This document shows, in pieces, positions 1 through 6,441 of a stretch of DNA of 12,536 bases; within the stretch, counting starts at the first letter, position 1, and every line of letters begins with the position of its first letter. The notes beneath the pieces are model-generated. The model was given only the letters and a program-made list of their open reading frames with translations, did no database searches and had not been told where the DNA came from. Origin of the DNA: JACDCA01 sp040881785 (GTDB lineage Bacteria > Acidobacteriota > Vicinamibacteria > Vicinamibacterales > 2-12-FULL-66-21); NCBI GenBank assembly GCA_040881785.1, contig JBBECO010000242.1, forward strand, positions 1 through 12,536. The letters run 5' to 3'. The position numbers were made by a program, and so were the translations under genes.

Positions 1-34
1 CGCGTGTACTTTCGGCATTTTTCTGTTCTGTCTC

Positions 35-118
35 GCCCGACCTCATGGTCGGGCCTACGAGTCGGGCCTACGAATGTTGAACCGGCGGCCTCATGTAGGC
101 CCGACCTTCAGGTCGGGC
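35..118. repeat. Inverted pair of REP-like palindromes, family A (GTAG + GCCCGACC/GGTCGGGC)
   Basis: Two hairpins face each other. The copy at 35-58 reads on the minus strand as GTAG followed by an 8-bp stem GCCCGACC/GGTCGGGC (stem-loop 35-54, 4-nt loop). The copy at 95-118 reads on the plus strand as GTAG plus the same stem (stem-loop 99-118, loop TTCA). A 13-bp piece of the first copy, GTCGGGCCTACGA, is duplicated exactly in tandem at 48-60 and 61-73. A GTAG foot next to a short hairpin is the known hallmark of REP sequences linked to RAYT (TnpA-REP) transposases. The pair lies just after the tolQ stop codon and may also protect or end that transcript, but no T-run follows it. Confidence 0.75.
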
Positions 119-120
119 GC

Positions 121-879
121 TCACGTGAAGTTCCGCTCCGCGATGTTCAGGAACTCGAGCGAGAAATCGTCCATGTCGCCCGAGAAGTACTTCACGCGAT
201 GCGTGAAGTGGTTGTAAAAGAAGACCGCCGGGATCGCGGCGAAGAGGCCCGCGGCCGTGGCGACCAGCGCGTGCGCAATGCCCGGTGCGACCACCCCGAG
301 GCTCGACGAGCCCGCAAGACCGATGGCCTGGAACGAATCCATGATGCCCCACACGGTGCCGAACAGCCCGATGAACGGCGTGATGCTCGCGGTCGTTGCG
401 AGAAACGTCACCTTGTTCTCGAGACGGTTCATCTCGAGCGTCGTCGCGCGCAGCAGCGCGCGGTCGACGGCGTCCAGGCTCTTCAATGTAGGACGAGCCG
501 CACCGGGTGCCGGTTTGGCTTCGCCCCCCGGGCCGCGCAGCTGCGTGTTGAGCTCGCCGTAGCCCGCCTGGAAGAGGCCGGTCAGAGGGCTCTCGGTCAG
601 CGTGCGGCAGATCGCGTGCACTTCCGAGAACTTGCTGCTCTTCCGGAAGACGTCGAGAAACGTCTTCGTCTGCCGCTCGGCGCGCGAGAACTGCCAGAAC
701 TTGTAGAGGATGATGGCCCAGGAGACGGCCGAGAAGATCAGCAGGATGACGAGCACGATCTGGACGACCGCGCCACCCTCGCTGACAAGTTTGATGAAAT
801 CAGTCTGGACGACGTCGCCGGTCCCAGCCGGCTGGTCCGTCGCCTGCACCATGAGTGCAAACGCGGACAATTCTGGCAT
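121..879 (-). CDS. tolQ: TolQ-type MotA/TolQ/ExbB proton-channel protein
   Basis: This inner-membrane proton-channel subunit of the Tol-Pal system would use the proton motive force, with TolR, to drive TolA during envelope constriction. The 252-residue protein has the family layout: a first membrane helix at about 38-60, a cytoplasmic loop, then helices at about 158-180 and 198-222. The TM2 motif ITPFIGLFGTVWGIM and the TM3 stretch VAPGIAHALVATAAGLFAAIPAV are diagnostic, and the tail YNHFTHRVK fits TolQ better than MotA. I chose the ATG at 879 because GGAGGT lies at 895-890, 10 nt upstream; a GTG at 957 would add 26 residues without family similarity. The TM3 position that is Glu in ExbB/TolQ (GIAEAL) is His203 here. 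No tolR is visible in the 120 bp downstream, where REP-like repeats lie. ExbB of a TonB system is the alternative name. Confidence 0.88.
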   Translation of the reverse strand: MPELSAFALMVQATDQPAGTGDVVQTDFIKLVSEGGAVVQIVLVILLIFSAVSWAIILYKFWQFSRAERQTKTFLDVFRKSSKFSEVHAICRTLTESPLTGLFQAGYGELNTQLRGPGGEAKPAPGAARPTLKSLDAVDRALLRATTLEMNRLENKVTFLATTASITPFIGLFGTVWGIMDSFQAIGLAGSSSLGVVAPGIAHALVATAAGLFAAIPAVFFYNHFTHRVKYFSGDMDDFSLEFLNIAERNFT

Positions 880-984
880 GCGCAAACAGACCTCCGCTAC
901 GAATCGGGTTCTTGCCCCGCGACTTCCGACGCCCCGGTTACCCGATTGGCCTGCCACGCCGCTGGGACAGCGTAGTGAGTACCG

Positions 985-1014
985 AGGGTAACACCGCTAC
1001 ATATGGGCTGTCAA
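985..1014 (-). promoter_or_regulatory. Candidate sigma70-type promoter of tolQ
   Basis: On the minus strand there is a perfect -35 TTGACA at 1014-1009, an 18-bp spacer, and TACCCT at 990-985 preceded by TGT, which makes an extended -10. Transcription would begin near 978 and leave a leader of about 100 nt before the ATG at 879. The -35 is strong and the -10 is modest. Confidence 0.5.
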
Positions 1015-1019
1015 ACATC

Positions 1020-1028
1020 TGATAAGAT
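1020..1028 (+). promoter_or_regulatory. Candidate extended -10 of recN
   Basis: TGATAAGAT at 1020-1028 fits TG-N-TAnnnT. No good -35 lies 16-18 bp upstream. A start near 1035 would leave a leader of only about 9 nt before the recN ATG at 1044, in keeping with the lack of a Shine-Dalgarno sequence there. It lies immediately upstream of the tolQ -35, so the two promoters are back to back. I saw no LexA-type operator, but the SOS box of this lineage is not known to me. Confidence 0.3.
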
Positions 1029-1043
1029 GGCACTTCTGGTCCC

Positions 1044-2708
1044 ATGCTCCGTTTCCTCCGCATCCAGCACCTGGCTGTCATCGACCGGCTCGAGCTGGAG
1101 TTCGAACCCGGCCTGACCGTCCTCACGGGGGAGACCGGCGCCGGAAAAAGCATCCTCGTCGGGGCCGTAGGCCTCCTCGTGGGTGGACGGGCATCGGCCG
1201 ACCTCGTCCGCACCGGCGAGGGCCAGGCGGTCATCGAGGCCATCTTCGAGACCCCCGGCGGCGGGGAAGCCATCGTCCGGCGCGAGATCTCGGCCCAGGG
1301 ACGCAGCCGCGCGCTGATCAACGACGGCCTCGTCACCAGCGCCGCGCTGCGGGAAGCCTGTGGCGGCCTCGTCGATCTGCACGGCCAGCATGAACATCAG
1401 CTGCTCCTGGATCCCGTCACGCACCTCGACCTGCTCGACGCCTTCGGCGGTTTTGGCCAGCTCCGCGAACAGACCGCATCCGCATTCCGAGACTGGCAGG
1501 CGGTGCGCGCGGAGCGCGACAGGCTGCTGACCGGTGAGCGCGAGAAGGCCGCGCGCGCGGAGTTCATCCGCTTCCAGCTCGCGGAGATCGACCGCGTCGC
1601 GCCCGCGCCCGGCGAGGACGACGAGCTCGCCGCCACACGGCAGGTGCTGGCCAACGCCGACAAACTGCAGCGGCTGTGCGCGGATGCCTACACCGCGCTG
1701 TACGAAGGGGACGAGGCCGCCCTGCCAGCGCTCGGCGTGGTGTGGCGCAAGGTGGGGGACCTGGCGGCGCTCGACGCGCGCTTCAACCCGTATCTCGAGG
1801 CGCGCGAGGCCGTGAAGTCTCAGCTCGAGGACATGGCCTTCTTCCTGCGGTCCTATGCCGCCGACATCGATGCCTCGCCGGCGCGCCTGCAGGAGGTCGA
1901 AGACCGGCTCGCGGCGCTGGAGCGTCTCAAGAAGAAGCACGGCCCGTCGCTCGACGAGGTGCGGGCCACGGCGGAACGGCTGCGCCGCGATCTGCACGAC
2001 ATCGAACACGCGGCCGAGCGGACCGCGGAACTCGACCAGGCCTTGACCGCGGCGCGGGACGTCTACGCCTCGCGCGCCCAGGTGCTCTCGGCCGCGCGGC
2101 GGAAGGCGGCCCCGGAATTCTCGAAGCGTCTCGAGCGCGCGCTCGCCGATCTCGCGATGACGCGGACGCGGTGCGAGGTGCGTCTGACCGATCCCGCGGA
2201 CGAGACGCAGTGGTCGGAGCGAGGCTGGGAGGCGGGGGAGTTCTTCATCTCGCCGAACCCCGGCGAAGACCTCCGGCCGCTCGCCCGGATCGTGTCGGGC
2301 GGCGAGCTGTCACGCATCATGCTGGCGCTCAAGACGCTCGCCTCGACCGACGCGCCGGGCAAGACGCTGATCTTCGACGAGGTGGACGCCGGCATCGGCG
2401 GGGCCGTGGCGGACGTGGTGGGCAGGCGCCTCCAGGGGCTGGCCGACCGCTTCCAGGTCCTCTGCATTACGCACCTGCCGCAGATCGCCGCCTACGGCAC
2501 GTCGCACTTCCGGATCGCCAAATCGATCCGGAAGGACCGGACCATCACGGAGGTCCAGGCTCTCACCGGGCTCGACCGGGAGCAGGAGATGGCCCGGATG
2601 ATCGGCGGGGCGGAGATTTCGGCGACGGTACTCGCCAGCGCGAAGGAGATGCTGGAATCCCGCCGGGACGACAAGAGCCTGCCTCGCCGAAGCGGGCGGA
2701 AGCGATAG
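1044..2708 (+). CDS. recN: DNA repair protein RecN
   Basis: RecN is an SMC-like ATPase that acts at DNA double-strand breaks in recombinational repair. The 554-residue length is normal. Visible in order: N-terminal MLRFLRIQHLAVIDRLELEF, Walker A GETGAGKS at 29-36, the conserved DLHGQHEHQLLLDP at 111-124, a coiled-coil arm at roughly 150-350 rich in Arg, Glu and Ala, the ABC signature VSGGELSR at 417-424, Walker B TLIFDEVD at 441-448, and the switch CITHLPQIAA at 474-483. All nucleotide-binding motifs are intact. The ATG at 1044 starts exactly at the family N-terminus although no Shine-Dalgarno is apparent. It is divergent from tolQ and appears monocistronic, with a hairpin just after its stop. 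Confidence 0.97.
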   Translation: MLRFLRIQHLAVIDRLELEFEPGLTVLTGETGAGKSILVGAVGLLVGGRASADLVRTGEGQAVIEAIFETPGGGEAIVRREISAQGRSRALINDGLVTSAALREACGGLVDLHGQHEHQLLLDPVTHLDLLDAFGGFGQLREQTASAFRDWQAVRAERDRLLTGEREKAARAEFIRFQLAEIDRVAPAPGEDDELAATRQVLANADKLQRLCADAYTALYEGDEAALPALGVVWRKVGDLAALDARFNPYLEAREAVKSQLEDMAFFLRSYAADIDASPARLQEVEDRLAALERLKKKHGPSLDEVRATAERLRRDLHDIEHAAERTAELDQALTAARDVYASRAQVLSAARRKAAPEFSKRLERALADLAMTRTRCEVRLTDPADETQWSERGWEAGEFFISPNPGEDLRPLARIVSGGELSRIMLALKTLASTDAPGKTLIFDEVDAGIGGAVADVVGRRLQGLADRFQVLCITHLPQIAAYGTSHFRIAKSIRKDRTITEVQALTGLDREQEMARMIGGAEISATVLASAKEMLESRRDDKSLPRRSGRKR

Positions 2709-2710
2709 CA

Positions 2711-2730
2711 TCGCCCGCGTAGGCGGGCGA
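2711..2730 (+). terminator. Perfect hairpin just after recN
   Basis: TCGCCCGC / GTAG / GCGGGCGA forms an 8-bp GC-rich stem with a GTAG tetraloop, 2 nt after the recN stop. What follows is A-rich rather than a T-run, so it is not a classical intrinsic terminator; it may be a 3' stabiliser or another short repeat. The octamer AAAGCTAA occurs twice downstream, at 2730-2737 and 2753-2760. Confidence 0.45.
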
Positions 2731-2765
2731 AAGCTAAGCAAATAAAAACGCTAAAGCTAATGGGG

Positions 2766-2821
2766 CCCCGACCTGTCGCCCCGACCTTCTGGGGGGGCGT
2801 GACCGTAAGAGCAGGTCGGGC
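2766..2821 (+). repeat. Degenerate REP-like hairpin upstream of miaB
   Basis: CCCGACCT at 2767-2774 pairs perfectly with AGGTCGGG at 2813-2820. Inside lies a second decayed copy at 2779-2799 that matches the family A palindrome in 17 of 21 positions (mismatches in the right arm and loop). The outer right arm ends 9 nt before the miaB ATG and contains the only Shine-Dalgarno-like sequence (AGGT, 2813-2816), so folding could affect miaB translation. Confidence 0.5.
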
Positions 2822-2829
2822 GTCAAGCC

Positions 2830-4167
2830 ATGAAATACCTGATCGAGACCTTCGGCTGCCAGATGAACTTCCACGACTCCGAGCGCATGGCCGGGTTGCT
2901 GGAACAGGCTGGCTATCAGTCCACCGACGACGACCGTGACGCCGACGTCATCGTCATCAACACGTGCAGCGTCCGCGAGAAGGCCGAGGAGAAGCTGTTC
3001 ACCAGGCTCGGCGAGATCCACCACGCCGGGCTCGAACAGGGGCAGCGCCCGATCGTGGCGGTCGCCGGCTGCGTCGCGCAGCAGGAAGGGGACGCCATCC
3101 TCAAGCGGTCAAAAGCCGTGGACGTCATCGTCGGCACCCAGAACATCAAGCGGCTCCCCATGCTCGTGGACGGGGTCGTCCTGCGCCGCCAGAGCGGCGG
3201 CCGCCAGTTTCCGTCCCTGGACCTCGATCCGCTCGAGGACGTCTCGTTCCCGCTGGGTCTCGCCAGGCGGCACGATCCCCTGAAGGCCTACGTGACGATC
3301 ATCGAAGGCTGCAACGAGTTCTGCGCCTTCTGCGTCGTCCCGTACACGCGAGGGAAGGAGCGCATGCGTCCCGTCGCCGACATCGTCGCCGACGCGCGGC
3401 ACGCGGCCGACACCGGCGCGAAGGAGATCCAGCTGCTCGGGCAGATCGTGAACCACTACCAGGCGCCTGACGACCCCTCCTGCGACTTCGCGGGGCTGCT
3501 GGAGCGCCTGAACGACATCGACGGGCTCGCGCGCATCCGCTTCGCCAGCCCGCATCCGCGCCACGTCACGCCGCGGATGATCGAGGCGCTCCGCACGCTG
3601 CCGAAGGTCTGCCGGCACCTGCACCTGCCGGTGCAGTCGGGATCGACCGACGTCCTGACGGCCATGCGGCGCCGCCACACGCGCGAGGAATATCTCGAAC
3701 TCGTCGCCCGGCTCCGGGAGGCCATGCCGGACATCGCGCTATCGACCGATATGATCGTTGGCTTCCCCGGAGAGCGCGCCGAGGACTTCGAGCAGACGCT
3801 GTCGCTCACCGAGGCCGTCCGGTATCACAGCATGTTCTCGTTCAAGTATTCGCCGCGGCCGAACACGCTCGCGCTGAAGCGGCTGCCGGACGATGTGCCG
3901 GAGGAGGAAAAGACGAGAAGGATCGTGCAGCTGCAGACCCTGCAGGGGCGGATTCAGCGGGAGCTGTACGAACAGGCGGTCGGCCGGATGGAGCAGGTGC
4001 TGGTGGACGCGCGGAGCCGCCGGCGCGCGTGGGAGCTCTCGGGCCGCACGTCGGGCAACACGGTGGTGAATCTGTCCGGGGATCCGTCGTGGATCGGCCG
4101 GACGATCCCGGTGCGGATCACCGGGGCGAACCCGAACAGCCTCAGGGGAGAAGCTGTCCAATTATGA
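2830..4167 (+). CDS. miaB: tRNA-2-methylthio-N6-dimethylallyladenosine synthase MiaB
   Basis: MiaB is a radical-SAM methylthiotransferase that converts i6A37 of tRNAs reading UNN codons to ms2i6A37. The 445-residue protein has the N-terminal UPF0004 domain (about 1-140) with Fe-S cluster cysteines C10 (TFGCQMN), C46 (NTCSVR) and C81 (AGCVAQ), then the radical-SAM domain with C161, C165 and C168 in EGCNEFCAFC, followed by VVPYTRGKER. A C-terminal TRAM domain (about 378-445) ends in ITGANPNSLRGEAVQL. These motifs separate it from MtaB and RimO. The usual LLGQNVN motif reads LLGQIVN (residues 202-208). The ATG at 2830 matches the family start; no well-spaced Shine-Dalgarno is present. The stop codon lies within the left arm of a MITE-like repeat. 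Confidence 0.96.
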   Translation: MKYLIETFGCQMNFHDSERMAGLLEQAGYQSTDDDRDADVIVINTCSVREKAEEKLFTRLGEIHHAGLEQGQRPIVAVAGCVAQQEGDAILKRSKAVDVIVGTQNIKRLPMLVDGVVLRRQSGGRQFPSLDLDPLEDVSFPLGLARRHDPLKAYVTIIEGCNEFCAFCVVPYTRGKERMRPVADIVADARHAADTGAKEIQLLGQIVNHYQAPDDPSCDFAGLLERLNDIDGLARIRFASPHPRHVTPRMIEALRTLPKVCRHLHLPVQSGSTDVLTAMRRRHTREEYLELVARLREAMPDIALSTDMIVGFPGERAEDFEQTLSLTEAVRYHSMFSFKYSPRPNTLALKRLPDDVPEEEKTRRIVQLQTLQGRIQRELYEQAVGRMEQVLVDARSRRRAWELSGRTSGNTVVNLSGDPSWIGRTIPVRITGANPNSLRGEAVQL

Positions 4168-4296
4168 ATTGGGAATTGGGAATTGACAGCGACCGGGCCA
4201 AGCGGGCGGTCGGACGGCTTGAACACCTGGCCGCCACTAGCCGTCCCACCCGGAGTGAGAGAGGCAGACGCCTCTCAATTCCAAATTCCTAATTCA
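4165..4296. repeat. MITE-like inverted-repeat unit
   Basis: The left arm at 4166-4186 and the right arm at 4275-4295 are reverse complements in 19 of 21 positions, and the pair extends one more base outward (4165/4296). The left arm consists of three tandem 7-bp units, GAATTGG, GAATTGG and GAATTGA. About 88 bp lie between the arms with no ORF worth reporting. AT-rich arms inside this GC-rich sequence suggest an acquired element. No clear target-site duplication was found. The left arm includes the miaB stop codon (4165-4167). Confidence 0.6.
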
Positions 4297-4316
4297 GAAC
4301 TTCAGGAATGCAGAAC

Positions 4317-4802
4317 ATGCAAATCGAAATGACGATCAAGGGGCTGATGGTGGATCCGATCACGAACATGCCGATCGTGATCCTGCGCGACAGGGACGGC
4401 CACAAGGTCCTGCCGATCTGGGTCGGCGTCTTCGAGGCCAACGCCATTGCGCTGCAGATCGAGAACGTCACGCCGCAGCGGCCGATGACGCACGACCTCC
4501 TCAACAACGTGATCCACGACCTCAAGGCGGACATCCAGAAGATCGTCGTCTCCGACCTGAAGGAGAACACGTTCTACGCGCTGATCCACCTGGCGATCGG
4601 CGGGGAAGTCACGGTCATCGACGCGCGGCCGAGCGACGCGATTGCCCTGGCGCTCCGGGCTCGTGCGCCGATCTACGTGGAAGACGCCGTCATCGACAAC
4701 GCCAAGACCGTGGACCTCGCGCCGGAAAAAGGGGACAGCGAACGCCTGCAGAAATGGCTGGAAAACCTCGATCCCGACACGATGGGCAAATACAAGATGT
4801 AG
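4317..4802 (+). CDS. Bifunctional nuclease family protein (DUF151)
   Basis: This is a DUF151/BFN domain protein, a family of small proteins with reported DNase and RNase activity in plants and mostly uncharacterised in bacteria. The 161 residues are almost all domain. Visible motifs are MTIKGLMVDPITNMPIVILRD near the start, LPIWVGVFEANAIAL at 32-46, and RPSDAIALALR at 104-114 followed by APIYVED. I chose ATG 4317 over ATG 4308 because AGGA at 4304-4307 is then 9 nt upstream and the protein begins MQIEMTIKGLM as relatives do; from 4308 the AGGA would touch the start codon. It lies between the MITE-like unit and the parA promoter, so it is probably transcribed separately or by read-through from miaB. 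The in vivo substrate is unknown. Confidence 0.85.
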   Translation: MQIEMTIKGLMVDPITNMPIVILRDRDGHKVLPIWVGVFEANAIALQIENVTPQRPMTHDLLNNVIHDLKADIQKIVVSDLKENTFYALIHLAIGGEVTVIDARPSDAIALALRARAPIYVEDAVIDNAKTVDLAPEKGDSERLQKWLENLDPDTMGKYKM

Positions 4803-4808
4803 TGTACG

Positions 4809-4837
4809 TTGACTCTCCCCGCCGCTATATCTACAAT
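4809..4837 (+). promoter_or_regulatory. Near-consensus sigma70-type promoter of parAB
   Basis: TTGACT at 4809-4814 and TACAAT at 4832-4837 are separated by exactly 17 bp; each hexamer matches consensus in 5 of 6 positions. Transcription would begin near 4844. This rules out the in-frame upstream starts TTG 4809 and ATG 4836 for parA, which lie in the promoter itself, and supports ATG 4872 with a leader of about 27 nt. Confidence 0.7.
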
Positions 4838-4871
4838 GGCGGCACGTGCTCGTTCTCCCGGTCCGTCAGCC

Positions 4872-5627
4872 ATGATCGTCGCCATCGCCAATCAGAAAGG
4901 TGGCGTTGGCAAGACCACCACGGCCATCAACCTGGCCGCGGCGCTGTCGCTGCGCGGTAAGCCAACCCTCCTCATCGATCTCGATCCCCAGGCCAACAGC
5001 ACGATGTCGTACCTCGACGTCGGCGCCGTGACCCGGACGGTCTACGACGCGATCACCGAGAAGGACGTCGGGTTCGCCGACATCATCCTGCCGTCCACGC
5101 AGCCGAATCTCTGGGTCGCGCCGTCCCGCATCGCGCTCGCCAAGCTGGAGTCGAAACTGGTCGGCGAGCTCGACGCGCACTTCCGCCTGAAGGACCGGAT
5201 CGACGTCATCCGCGCCGACTATCCCAACATCGTCATCGACTGCCCGCCGACGCTGGGCCTCCTGACCGTGAATGCGCTCGTGGCGGCGACGCATCTGCTG
5301 ATCCCGATTCAGTCGTCGTACTTCGCGCTCGAAGGGACGGACGATCTACTCGAGACGATCGAGAAGGTCCGGATGCGGGCCAACCCCACCTTGAAAATCC
5401 TGGGCGTCGTGATCACGATGCACGACAAGCGGACGGCGCTCGCGCGTGACATCCGCTCCCAGATCGACAAGGTTTTCGGCAGCAAGGTATTCAAGACCGT
5501 GATCACCAAGAGCGTGCGTCTCGAAGAGAGCCCGGCCTACAAGGAATCGATCTTCCGGTTCGCGCCGGATTCGAGCGGGGCGGCGGAGTACTACTCGTTG
5601 TGCGAGGAGGTAATGGATCGTGTCTAA
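4872..5627 (+). CDS. parA: ParA-family chromosome/plasmid partitioning ATPase
   Basis: This Walker-type ATPase would bind DNA nonspecifically and move ParB-parS complexes during segregation. The 251-residue protein begins directly with MIVAIANQKGGVGKTT, giving the deviant Walker A KGGVGKTT at 9-16. The switch DLDPQAN is at 36-42 and Walker B VIDCPPTLG at 121-129. It lacks the N-terminal HTH of plasmid type Ia ParA, so it is the short chromosomal (Soj-like) form. The usual QCEYFALEGL region reads QSSYFALEGTDDL. The start was set by the promoter upstream and by family alignment; no Shine-Dalgarno is evident. It overlaps parB by 8 bp. The usual neighbours gidA/gidB are absent, so this may be the main chromosomal pair or a second one. 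Confidence 0.93.
   Translation: MIVAIANQKGGVGKTTTAINLAAALSLRGKPTLLIDLDPQANSTMSYLDVGAVTRTVYDAITEKDVGFADIILPSTQPNLWVAPSRIALAKLESKLVGELDAHFRLKDRIDVIRADYPNIVIDCPPTLGLLTVNALVAATHLLIPIQSSYFALEGTDDLLETIEKVRMRANPTLKILGVVITMHDKRTALARDIRSQIDKVFGSKVFKTVITKSVRLEESPAYKESIFRFAPDSSGAAEYYSLCEEVMDRV
5605..5611 (+). promoter_or_regulatory. Strong ribosome binding site of parB
   Basis: AGGAGGT lies 8 nt before a GTG at 5620, inside the last codons of parA. This fixes a GTG start for parB and an 8-bp overlap with the parA end, a typical sign of translational coupling. Confidence 0.85.
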
Positions 5628-6441
5628 GCGAGGACTTCCCCAGACGGTCCGCATGCGGCACGACGAGCACTACGTCGACGCCCTGAACAGCTCGGCCGGC
5701 AGTCCGATCGGCCGGATCATCCCGATCGACCAGCTCGATCCGAACCCCCACCAGCCGCGTCAGGTCATGGGTGATCTCTCAGAGCTGATGGCGTCGATCG
5801 CCGAGAAAGGCATCATCGAGCCGATCATCGTCCGGCAGCGCGGCCGGCGCTTCCAGATCGTGGCGGGCGAGCGCCGCTACCAGGCGGCCGTGCAGGTCGG
5901 GCTGCGTGAGATCCCGGTCGTGATCCGGGAGGTGGATGACGACGAGGTGATCGAGATCGCGCTGATCGAGAACATCCAGCGGAAGGACCTGACGCCGTTC
6001 GAGGAGGCCGAGGCGCTTCACGGCCTGGCCACCAAGTGTAGCTACACCCACGAAGACATGGCCAGGCGGCTGGGGAAGTCGCGGACGTCCATTACGGAGT
6101 CCCTGGCGCTCAACAACATGCCGGAAGAGGTCAAAAACCTTTGTCGGCTGGCCGACATTAACTCCAAGTCGTTGCTTTTACAGGTGGTTAGGCAAGGCGA
6201 CCCCCAGAAAATGGTCGCCTTGGTCGAGAAACTCTCGCGTGACGGCGGCGCGACCCGCGAAGCCGTCCGGCGGGAGACCGCCAGGCCCAAGCCCGGGCGG
6301 CCCAAGTCGTATGTCTTCAGCTACCGGGCGCCCACGAAGGCGTTCAACCTGCAGCTGAAGTTCACGAAGTCCCGAGTCGAGCGCGACGAAGTCATCTCGG
6401 CGCTCGAGGCCATCATCCAAGAGCTGCGCTCGCAGAAGTAA
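5620..6441 (+). CDS. parB: ParB/Spo0J-family partition protein
   Basis: ParB is a parS-binding CTPase clamp that spreads along DNA and stimulates ParA. The 273 residues show Box I (LDPNPHQPR, 39-47), the CTP-binding box AGERRYQAA (82-90), Box III (ENIQRKDLTPFEEAEAL, 117-133), an HTH at about 142-164 (YTHEDMARRLGKSRTSITESL), and a C-terminal dimerisation segment at about 230-273. The second box is normally GERRxR; here the last residue is Gln88. The linker before the C-terminal domain is rich in Arg, Lys and Pro. Translation from GTG 5620 is supported by AGGAGGT. No consensus parS (TGTTTCACGTGAAACA) was found in the window. Confidence 0.93.
   Translation: MSKRGLPQTVRMRHDEHYVDALNSSAGSPIGRIIPIDQLDPNPHQPRQVMGDLSELMASIAEKGIIEPIIVRQRGRRFQIVAGERRYQAAVQVGLREIPVVIREVDDDEVIEIALIENIQRKDLTPFEEAEALHGLATKCSYTHEDMARRLGKSRTSITESLALNNMPEEVKNLCRLADINSKSLLLQVVRQGDPQKMVALVEKLSRDGGATREAVRRETARPKPGRPKSYVFSYRAPTKAFNLQLKFTKSRVERDEVISALEAIIQELRSQK

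Noticed and set aside
117..132. parS-like TCACGTGAA at the tolQ end
   Set aside because: Only 9 of 16 bases agree with TGTTTCACGTGAAACA, and the site lies in tolQ coding sequence and the adjacent repeat.
880..957. Extended tolQ start at GTG 957
   Set aside because: The extra 26 residues are Arg/Gly-rich without family similarity, and ATG 879 has a GGAGGT upstream.
1011..2009. Long minus-strand open frame opposite recN
   Set aside because: No recognisable domain; it mirrors the codon bias of recN, whose motifs are complete.
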